This document shows positions 31,579-37,583 of a stretch of 42,444 bases of DNA, in pieces. Where the stretch lies: positions 1-42,444 of the IMG/VR virus record IMGVR_UViG_3300018481_000034. One strand, written 5' to 3'. Under the pieces are notes generated by a model. The model was given only the letters and a program-made list of their open reading frames with translations, had not been told where the DNA came from and did no database searches. Made by a program: the position numbers and the translations under genes. The DNA is from a virus. Each line of letters starts with the position of its first letter. Positions within the stretch are counted from its first letter, which is position 1.

Positions 31579-31650
31579 ATTGTCGGGCTCCGGGTGGTAT
31601 TGGGTTGTTGGTGTTTCGGTTATGTAAGTTATTGTCATTGTTTGTGCATC

Positions 31651-31671
31651 GTCGCATATATATAATGCGAC
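31651..31671. promoter_or_regulatory. Palindrome over a promoter: probable operator
   Basis: GTCGCAT and ATGCGAC arms surround an AT centre, a 21-bp near-perfect palindrome. On the minus strand the AT centre could be the -10 (TATATG/TATATA) with TTGTTG or TTGCAT as -35. The gene at 31027-31578 starts about 75 bases downstream. Confidence 0.5.
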
Positions 31672-31836
31672 CGAATGCAACAATAACAATATCTCACCAT
31701 AACCTCAACTTACTATAACTGAAGGGCATCGTGCGTGGTTAATTTTTTGGTGTCATTGTCGGCCCATCGTCTGCTGGCAGGTGACTTCCTGACGAAGGGG
31801 CTCAGTGAGGGAGGTCATTTCTGGCACTATTCCAGC
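31672..31836. other. Intergenic stretch, no gene seen
   Basis: About 165 bases with A/T-rich blocks near 31690-31720 and the TGTCATTGTCGG and AATTTTTTGG blocks around 31740-31770. No convincing gene or hairpin terminator. Confidence 0.4.
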
Positions 31837-31992
31837 CTAATTTGTCGATTTAGTTATCATACTTTGTTGTTGTAATGGGATGATGACTTCCTTCTCAGGC
31901 TGAGCCTCTTCATTTTTGGTGGCCGACCATAGCAATATGCTGATTACCACGAGGGCTAGGATGATTTTTAGGGGGAGTGGTGGATCTTTCAC
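31837..31992 (-). CDS. 51-residue single-pass membrane protein
   Basis: GTG start overlaps the preceding stop as GTGA. Product begins VKDPPLPLKIILALVVISIL and continues LWSA: one transmembrane helix (about residues 9-25) with a charged, Gln-rich tail (QPEKEVIIPLQQQ). Last gene of the operon that begins at 33567. Short but well supported by overlap and composition. Confidence 0.55.
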   Translation of the reverse strand: MKDPPLPLKIILALVVISILLWSATKNEEAQPEKEVIIPLQQQSMITKSTN

Positions 31993-32153
31993 GATATATC
32001 TCTTGCCTCGGTCTTTAGGAGCAATGGCACTAAAGCGCAGGTTGTCGTGTGGAGGATAGGGGCGTCAGAGTTTTCTCGGACTGTCCCGCAGTATGGACAA
32101 GGCTGGAGAGCCTTTATCAGTAGATAGGCTTCGCGTACATCATCGACATTCAT
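31989..32153 (-). CDS. 54-residue protein with CPYC motif
   Basis: MNVDDVREAYLLIKALQPCP, then YCGTV, then TTTCALVPLL. The CPYCG and a later Cys suggest a half zinc ribbon or redox motif. Starts inside the end of the preceding gene by 14 bases, ends inside the start of the membrane protein gene by 4. Confidence 0.5.
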   Translation of the reverse strand: MNVDDVREAYLLIKALQPCPYCGTVRENSDAPILHTTTCALVPLLLKTEARDIS

Positions 32154-32502
32154 ACCATTCATACTCCCGTTCGTAGTCTTCGTCAGGATCTTTAGTTTTG
32201 GGCTTGATCGGTGTCATATCAACTACCCAGTATACATGATCGACCCCATGTGACATAAAATCTACAAGATCTTCCCAGCTGAGGGGTTCCCCCTTGCGCT
32301 TCGGCCCGGAGGGATACCACATCCCCTGAGACTTCAGGGCAGTGTACTTATACTTTCTGGCCCCTGGCCTCTCGGTGAAGGACTTCTCGAAGTAGAGGAT
32401 AGCCCCATCCGCATAATCATCCTCCCCCCAGCTCATCAGTTTTTCCAGTTCCCTCCGGTGAAATTCCATCTGTCTCAGATGGTAACTTGTCTTGGTTGTC
32501 AT
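32140..32502 (-). CDS. Hypothetical protein, small-gene operon
   Basis: 120 residues from MTTKTSYHLRQMEFHRRELE; the ATGA overlaps the upstream stop. Contains DYADGAILYFEKSFTERPGA, then KYKYTALKSQGMWYPSG and a charged acidic end. Aromatic rich, possibly an RNA- or nucleotide-related small protein; no family recognised. Confidence 0.5.
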   Translation of the reverse strand: MTTKTSYHLRQMEFHRRELEKLMSWGEDDYADGAILYFEKSFTERPGARKYKYTALKSQGMWYPSGPKRKGEPLSWEDLVDFMSHGVDHVYWVVDMTPIKPKTKDPDEDYEREYEWYECR

Positions 32503-32714
32503 AGCTTTATCTTCTCCTCTGTGAAGGCGGTAGATCCGCACTTTGGACATTGGCTAGCCTCTAGACAAGCAGTTCGCAGGGTTACTTTACCTGCTATATT
32601 CCCTTGCCTAGTGAAACTGCCCAGGATAGGCATTCTTGGTATTTTGCGTAGTTCATCGGGAACATACCATACGGTAAGATCCCTTCTGCATCGTCGCTTC
32701 CACTCCTTTTTCAT
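32499..32714 (-). CDS. Small zinc-binding protein
   Basis: 71 residues, basic (KKEWKRRCRRDLTVWYVPDE). Ends with ASQCPKCGSTAFTEEKIKL, a zinc ribbon half. ATGA overlaps the previous stop. No known family. Confidence 0.5.
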   Translation of the reverse strand: MKKEWKRRCRRDLTVWYVPDELRKIPRMPILGSFTRQGNIAGKVTLRTACLEASQCPKCGSTAFTEEKIKL

Positions 32715-32890
32715 TCCTCATCCTTTGTGTATATCACGGTGTCTCCGTACCTATGGGTCAATTCGACCCGCGTGACTGTGCCAGCCATGAGCCAGCCCAT
32801 CGGGCTATCAGGCGTGAGAATAAACTTCTCGGTCGTGACTCTGCCATCACAGGTCCTGATAGTTTCCCTGGTGACCCTATTAGCCTTCAT
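32711..32890 (-). CDS. 59-residue hypothetical protein
   Basis: MKANRVTRETIRTCDGRVTT, then FILTPDSPMGWLMAGTVTRV, ending TKDEE. GGAAAGGA lies upstream of the ATG, and both ends overlap neighbours by 4 bases (ATGA). Beta-rich and probably real; function unknown. Confidence 0.6.
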   Translation of the reverse strand: MKANRVTRETIRTCDGRVTTEKFILTPDSPMGWLMAGTVTRVELTHRYGDTVIYTKDEE

Positions 32891-33039
32891 TTCTCAGTCC
32901 TTTCCTTTTGCATCCATTTCCAGTATTTGCAGTTCGGTTGATGGGTCAGTTGATGTCCCTCCCAATTAGCACCGCATACCGGGCAGGATCCGCCCCGGTA
33001 GATGGTCTCGTGCATATCCCAGTACTTTTTATCAGTCAC
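32887..33039 (-). CDS. 50-residue zinc-binding protein
   Basis: GTG start chosen: GGAGG lies 6 bases upstream and the stop of the previous gene overlaps it. Product contains GGSCPVCGANWEGHQLTHQPNC, a CxxC...HxxxC zinc site, then an aromatic-basic end. A longer frame from upstream ATGs has no ribosome site. Confidence 0.6.
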   Translation of the reverse strand: MTDKKYWDMHETIYRGGSCPVCGANWEGHQLTHQPNCKYWKWMQKERTEK

Positions 33040-33313
33040 CGAGCACCTCCGGTCTATCATACTCAACAGCAGCTTCCTGCAGTCGTTTGACTGCATTATC
33101 AGCTTCTTCATAGTCATCTGGATCAGCAAACATTTCGTCCCAGCAAGAGGGATGGATGCCCGTGATCAGCAACTCGCGTTTGGAAGGTGCCCAGTCGGGG
33201 AGAGCTTCCTGAATATGGAGGCCAGCGTTCATGCGGTCAACCTCCTCATGAAACATATGAACCTGAGATTGAAGACCGCAATGCGGGCATCGTGGGCATA
33301 AGATCATAGGCAT
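33032..33313 (-). CDS. Small zinc-binding protein with acidic helix end
   Basis: 93 residues from MPMILCPRCPHCGLQSQVHM. CPRCPHC gives a zinc site together with a later Cys/His; the second half is acidic and helical (DDYEEADNAVKRLQEAAVEY). Start shares a base with the previous stop (TAATG). GGGGAAAGG upstream. Unknown role. Confidence 0.55.
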   Translation of the reverse strand: MPMILCPRCPHCGLQSQVHMFHEEVDRMNAGLHIQEALPDWAPSKRELLITGIHPSCWDEMFADPDDYEEADNAVKRLQEAAVEYDRPEVLGD

Positions 33314-33567
33314 TATCGTAGCCTTTCCCCGTTGCAGCGGTAAAGGGCGCGGCATGAGGGGCAAATCATCGCCCCAACCGTAGCACGATACCAAGCCTTC
33401 TCACCGCATTCGCAGTCAATCGGCTCCGGAGCCCCTGCATATTCCAGGCGCACCAGTTTTTCAGCCATTTGGCGTGCACCCCGTCGACCGAGATGCCATT
33501 GGTAATCCATTTCCGCAACTATGTGTTGCTCGATCCATGGATTGTTCTCATCAACCTTGTATCCCAT
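33313..33567 (-). CDS. Zinc-binding protein, first gene of the eight-gene operon
   Basis: 84 residues from MGYKVDENNPWIEQHIVAEM. Contains EPIDCECGEKAWYRATVGAM and ICPSCRALYRC, a complete CxC/CxxC zinc ribbon. Start is set by the promoter (33599-33627) and AAAGGG 6 bases upstream; the longer upstream frame begins before the transcript start. Confidence 0.65.
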   Translation of the reverse strand: MGYKVDENNPWIEQHIVAEMDYQWHLGRRGARQMAEKLVRLEYAGAPEPIDCECGEKAWYRATVGAMICPSCRALYRCNGERLR

Positions 33568-33598
33568 TTTTTGCCCTTTCATTTGATTTGATAGGGGC

Positions 33599-33627
33599 AT
33601 TATATATGACCTATATTCCAGAGTCAA
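33599..33627 (-). promoter_or_regulatory. Consensus promoter of the eight-gene small-protein operon
   Basis: On the minus strand TTGACT, 17 bp, TATAAT, perfect -10. The operon runs 33567 to 31837. Confidence 0.85.
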
Positions 33628-33789
33628 TAACTTAGCGGAACCATTTGATGATTCGATCACTCGATCAGTGCGATCAGGAGCATTATCAGTCATTCCCATA
33701 AAGTCCCCAGGATGAGGGATACCATCAAGTGCGATGATTCGATCACTCGATTGGTCCTCATCCCAGGGAGCTTTTAGGACTTAACCTAG
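33628..33789. promoter_or_regulatory. Structured region with repeated TGATTCGATCACT sites
   Basis: TGATTCGATCACT occurs at 33649-33661 and 33735-33747 inside a longer 19-bp direct repeat, and its complement at 27603-27615. AAGTCC/GGACTT (33701-33706 with 33777-33782) and GGATGAGG/CCTCATCC (33710-33717 with 33756-33763) form a long compound hairpin that encloses one copy. It lies directly downstream of the gene at 33790, so it may be its terminator and an operator for the next operon. Confidence 0.55.
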
Positions 33790-34098
33790 TTACTCATTAA
33801 CTTCTTTGATGTTTCTTAACTTCTTAACCATATTCATGAGGTCCTCTGTATGCTGATCGCTTAACTTCTCAAACTGATCAGCCATTATAGCATTCTGTTT
33901 TTGATGGTGAGCTCTCAGTTTATTCCTACCATCATATAGAAACCCCCAACACTTTTTACATATCTTACGATGACCTCCCTTACCATCACTGGCAAAGGCA
34001 GTTGGCCAAACTTTAGGTCGATTACATGGACCCATACAACGCATTATCTCTGTAGCTTTACCCCGAGGTATAACGGGTTCTTTACCTCGATTGTTCAT
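33790..34098 (-). CDS. Hypothetical basic zinc-binding protein
   Basis: 102 residues. RCMGPCNRPKVWPTAFASDG, then HRKICKKCWGF give a CxxxC...CxxC zinc site; the second half is a basic/polar helix (MADQFEKLSDQHTEDLMNMV). Probably binds nucleic acid; similar zinc-finger-plus-coil proteins are common in actinophages. AAAGGT upstream. Confidence 0.55.
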   Translation of the reverse strand: MNNRGKEPVIPRGKATEIMRCMGPCNRPKVWPTAFASDGKGGHRKICKKCWGFLYDGRNKLRAHHQKQNAIMADQFEKLSDQHTEDLMNMVKKLRNIKEVNE

Positions 34099-34112
34099 AT
34101 CGTACCTTTCAG

Positions 34113-35756
34113 CTATGGGGTGTTGCCGGAGGATGTGACTGGAGTGCTAAAGCCCTCCCACCCATAGGCAGCTTTGCCTGCACCTTGTGATGTATCTACC
34201 GTATTGTTGGTTACGGTTGGCCCTCGAGAGAAGCCCGCACCATAGCCACCGATAGCAACTTTGGGGTTGCCCTGGTGTGGATCATTACCGAGGCCATAGG
34301 CATATCGGCCACTGACCTTATTCTGGTCTACAGTCACTAGAGAATCTGCTTCTCCAGCTATCAGTACCTGAATACCTCGGCCAGCAACATCCTTGATGTC
34401 GTTGCCCTTGATCAAAACAGGCCCATGAGCGCGGTCCGAATAAGCTCCTCCATGATCACCATGGTAAAGGTCGAGGATGATACCATTGCGGTCCGCAGAA
34501 TCTTGACCGTCAGTGATGTCGGCACTATATAGCTTGTTGCCTTCCAGACGACAGGCATAAGACTTTGCTGGTACTCTGGTATTGGTCTTGCTATGTCCGA
34601 TCGAGATGAGTGAACCTGCCGTATTGTAACCGAAGATGGCATTGCCCGCAGCGTGATGGATTTCACACCCCAGGACCTCTACCTTATCGGCTCCCCAGAT
34701 ACCCACACCATTGCGTTGGATGTTGCCGGTACCTGAGATGGGTCTGACCACAATGTTCTCGATGACGATATTGCCGGCGGACATACCGTTGCCGCCCTTA
34801 TCAGCTCTGGTTGAGTCGATAAAGACACCTTCACTGAAGACATCGTTGCCAGCAGCTTCGATGAAAGCCTTGCGAGCCGCTGTAGCCGTGACTCGGAAGT
34901 TTTCAATCTGACCGTAGCCTTCAATGCCTGAAGTACCTCGGATGACTGCTCCTTCTTCGAGAAAAATTTGCAGTTTTTTGAAGGGCTTGTTGACCATGTA
35001 GAGTCGGCCATTCCACACTCCCGAGGGAACCCCGATTTTCCACTCACCCTGCAGAGCCTCAGCTCTATCTACAAGCTGCTGCAGCGTGCCATGGGTACCT
35101 ACAACCACATCATAATTTCCCGCCACTGGTGGGGGCGTTACGGGTGGCTCCGGGGTAACGATGGGGGGTACTCCTGGGTCGGTATTTACTCCGACAACTG
35201 AAAATGTCCCATCTTTCGATGTGCAGCCCACGGCGTAGAGATCCGCCCAGTTGCTCCATGCCGAAGTGCCATCATGTTCAATTTTCACAACCGACTCACC
35301 TTTGGGCAAGCTGAAACTTACCCGAGAGGTCCACTCCCTGCTATTTTCAGCCCATAGATCCTCGGTGACTGCCAGCGTCAACTGCTTATTGGTTGTCCCT
35401 ACACTCACTTTTCGTGTGGACCCCGTTTGCTGCGACTCAGAGGCCAAGGCATAATCGAGGGCAAATTCTACCGTCATTGCCTTGTCAGTTATAACCTTGA
35501 GACTCACAGCTTCACCAGGTTGACCCCACATACCGATATGATTCTCAACGAGAACCATGGTTTCAGCGTTGACCAGAGTGAGCTTATTGGCTGGTACCAC
35601 CAGTGAAAATTCCTCCCCAGGTTCTACAGGAGGTTCTACAGGGGGTTCAACTGGAGGTTCTGTTGTTGCCAGATCCTCTGATATGACAATGAGGCGATCT
35701 CCTTTTACTTTGAGATCCTCCCCCATCGCCTTAAGTTCTGCTGAATAATCTGTCAT
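34113..35756 (-). CDS. Beta-helix surface protein with N-terminal helical tag
   Basis: 547 residues. Residues 1-28 (MTDYSAELKAMGEDLKVKGD and on) are nearly identical to the start of the next protein. A Pro-rich PPVEPP linker follows, then residues about 50-195 form a beta sandwich of CBM-like type, then residues about 220-540 a right-handed beta-helix homologous to that in 21136-23769 (PISGTGNIQRNGVGIWG against PIPGTGKIGRNGIAFWN; DSADRNGIILDLYHGD against PSADRNGIIIDLWHSD). This is probably a polysaccharide-active or -binding enzyme. AAAGGT upstream. Confidence 0.7.
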   Translation of the reverse strand: MTDYSAELKAMGEDLKVKGDRLIVISEDLATTEPPVEPPVEPPVEPGEEFSLVVPANKLTLVNAETMVLVENHIGMWGQPGEAVSLKVITDKAMTVEFALDYALASESQQTGSTRKVSVGTTNKQLTLAVTEDLWAENSREWTSRVSFSLPKGESVVKIEHDGTSAWSNWADLYAVGCTSKDGTFSVVGVNTDPGVPPIVTPEPPVTPPPVAGNYDVVVGTHGTLQQLVDRAEALQGEWKIGVPSGVWNGRLYMVNKPFKKLQIFLEEGAVIRGTSGIEGYGQIENFRVTATAARKAFIEAAGNDVFSEGVFIDSTRADKGGNGMSAGNIVIENIVVRPISGTGNIQRNGVGIWGADKVEVLGCEIHHAAGNAIFGYNTAGSLISIGHSKTNTRVPAKSYACRLEGNKLYSADITDGQDSADRNGIILDLYHGDHGGAYSDRAHGPVLIKGNDIKDVAGRGIQVLIAGEADSLVTVDQNKVSGRYAYGLGNDPHQGNPKVAIGGYGAGFSRGPTVTNNTVDTSQGAGKAAYGWEGFSTPVTSSGNTP

Positions 35757-35770
35757 TAGATACCTTTCTA

Positions 35771-36781
35771 TTAGTTGACCGGAGGAGGTGGATAGGGTGA
35801 CTCAGCCCACCACATCAAAACATGTTCACCAGGCACTGATTTGAGTTGTTCAGCGACTGTAGTCCACATTGCTTGCCCACGAACATAGGGATAGATTTCA
35901 GACCACCAAATAGGCTTGTTAGGTACCTGTGTGCGGATCCATTTAGCGACTTCTGTGTAGTATCGGGCAACTTCAGCGTTATTTGTTCCTGGAGGACTGT
36001 TCAAGGTCCCATCCGGCTTCCAAGGCCGGCAGCCCAGGTTGGCATCCACACATACAAAGTCAAACTTGCCATTGGCGAAATAGTATTTGAGGGCGTCATA
36101 GTCCCGCTGGTCACTATCTCCCCATGGTCCATTGATAGCTGGATTAGTAGCCTTATGAGACCCAGTACCAGGCAAATCTTTGCTCATGGCCGGATAATTG
36201 CCTCCACACAATACCCCAGGGTCAACCTTCTTCACCGCATCGAAGATTTTATTCTGGAGGTCAGTTGCCCCTTCATAGTCCCATCGGTTTTGAGCTTGGT
36301 TATAATAGCCCTTGAGCTCATTCCACAGCTGCACATGGGTGAGACCTCGTTTTTGCCCTGAGGGATTGTGTCGTTTGACTATCTCAGCAATCCAGTTGGC
36401 ATAATTTTGGTGTTGGCTGGCCAAGATGCGATCCCCCAGCCCATTCCATGGTCCTGGCGGTGAGGGTCTGAATCGAGCAGGTCCATTGCAGGCCGTAAGC
36501 ACTCGATACTCTGCATTAGCCATCTGACGAATACGGGCGTCAAGGTTTGTCTCGGTAGAACCCCACCCGAATGCCGGTACAGCCTGTACTTTATAGTTCA
36601 TGACCGCTGGTAGTGTGGGATCACTATAGGTGGCTCCATAAAGTATTCGGTTGGTTGGTGTGGGGGGTATTGGGGGTTCTACGGGGTCGGGCTTCAAATC
36701 ATCTCCTATGACTTTGAGTCGGTCTCCCATGACCTTTAACTGCTCGCCCATGGCTATCAGTTCTGCTGAATAGTCTGTCAT
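35771..36781 (-). CDS. Clan-A glycoside hydrolase with N-terminal helical tag
   Basis: 336 residues. Residues 1-30 repeat the tag (MTDYSAELIAMGEQLKVMGD); residues about 32-42 are a Pro linker; residues about 45-330 look like a TIM-barrel glycosidase: VQLWNELKG with the Asn-Glu acid/base pair (Glu155), and PIWWSEIYPY with the predicted nucleophile (Glu295), as in GH39/GH5-like clan GH-A enzymes. It is likely to degrade a host surface or wall glycan. AGGGAG upstream; 9 bases from the Rpf gene. The exact GH family cannot be told by eye. Confidence 0.7.
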   Translation of the reverse strand: MTDYSAELIAMGEQLKVMGDRLKVIGDDLKPDPVEPPIPPTPTNRILYGATYSDPTLPAVMNYKVQAVPAFGWGSTETNLDARIRQMANAEYRVLTACNGPARFRPSPPGPWNGLGDRILASQHQNYANWIAEIVKRHNPSGQKRGLTHVQLWNELKGYYNQAQNRWDYEGATDLQNKIFDAVKKVDPGVLCGGNYPAMSKDLPGTGSHKATNPAINGPWGDSDQRDYDALKYYFANGKFDFVCVDANLGCRPWKPDGTLNSPPGTNNAEVARYYTEVAKWIRTQVPNKPIWWSEIYPYVRGQAMWTTVAEQLKSVPGEHVLMWWAESPYPPPPVN

Positions 36782-36790
36782 TGTTCTCCC

Positions 36791-37315
36791 TTAGTTGTAA
36801 AGAAACCGGCCGCAGGTGGGCCAAGGTGCTGGGCCACGGGCTGCGTAAAGTAACTGAGCACGGTAATTTTGTTCGTCTCTTGAAGCGTCGATAGGATCTC
36901 CTGTACCTCCGACGCTTCGCCAGGTGGATAGGTCAAACTGATAGAGCCCTCTATACCACCCTTGTGGTGAAATCGCGCGTGGGTTGTCACTAGATTCGCA
37001 GAGTCGAAGACTAAGCCACTGTGACTCAGATGGATTTCCATAGTTTGTCCTTGGCGGGGGAGTATAGGCCCTAACTTGAATCTTAGGTTCTTCTACAGGT
37101 TCAGGTTCGGGCGGTGGGGGAGGTGGAGTATATTGTGGTATATCGGGTTGTAAGTCGTGCAACGCATGATCGACATATGTCCCCGAGACTCTATAGGCTG
37201 GCGAAAAAATTGCGTCAGCTATAGAAGGTAAACCGTTAGGTTCTTCTTGATAGTCAGGGATTAGGGCGCCTGCTAGGAGCGTCGCGAAAGTTGTCGTGAG
37301 CACCAATTTTGCCAT
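36791..37315 (-). CDS. Rpf-domain muralytic enzyme (transglycosylase-like)
   Basis: 174 residues from MAKLVLTTTFATLLAGALIP, a signal peptide or membrane anchor. After a Pro-rich linker (QYTPPPPPPEPEP), residues about 96-172 form an Rpf/transglycosylase domain: LRLCESSDNPRAISPQGWYR with catalytic Glu107 after Cys106, YRGLYQFDLSTWRSVGG, and a C-terminal Cys168 that can bridge to Cys106. Rpf proteins cleave peptidoglycan in Actinobacteria and are a strong host hint. SD AAGGAGG 9 bases upstream; the frame continues upstream, but without a ribosome site. Confidence 0.82.
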   Translation of the reverse strand: MAKLVLTTTFATLLAGALIPDYQEEPNGLPSIADAIFSPAYRVSGTYVDHALHDLQPDIPQYTPPPPPPEPEPVEEPKIQVRAYTPPPRTNYGNPSESQWLSLRLCESSDNPRAISPQGWYRGLYQFDLSTWRSVGGTGDPIDASRDEQNYRAQLLYAARGPAPWPTCGRFLYN

Positions 37316-37583
37316 CGTAGTTGCCCTCCTTGAGCGCCTTACAGATTTCACACTCAGGGTCTTCCCAAGTGATCGGCTTTCCATGCACGATGCATGTAGG
37401 TGTGGGATGCGGTAGCTGGGGCATTGGGGGATTCAGAAGATCTCGTTCGTATTTGACTAAGCTCTCATTGACTGAACTAAGAGCCCTAAATACTATTTGT
37501 CTTCCTGATGTAGGTTCAAGATTATTAACAAGGATTCTCATTTCATCTAATGAGGTCCTGATCCGTTCAACTTCATCTGCCAT
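37254..37583 (-). CDS. Small coiled-coil protein with Cys/His motif
   Basis: 109 residues: MADEVERIRTSLDEMRILVNN, a helical coil, then CIVHGKPITWEDPECEICKA, a CxxH...CxxC zinc site, ending in a basic tail. GGAG lies 4 bases before the ATG. The end overlaps the Rpf gene by 62 bases. Unknown role. Confidence 0.55.
   Translation of the reverse strand: MADEVERIRTSLDEMRILVNNLEPTSGRQIVFRALSSVNESLVKYERDLLNPPMPQLPHPTPTCIVHGKPITWEDPECEICKALKEGNYDGKIGAHDNFRDAPSRRPNP

Noticed and set aside
36778-37041. 87-codon minus-strand frame inside the Rpf gene
   Set aside because: Out of frame with the clear Rpf domain, no motif of its own.
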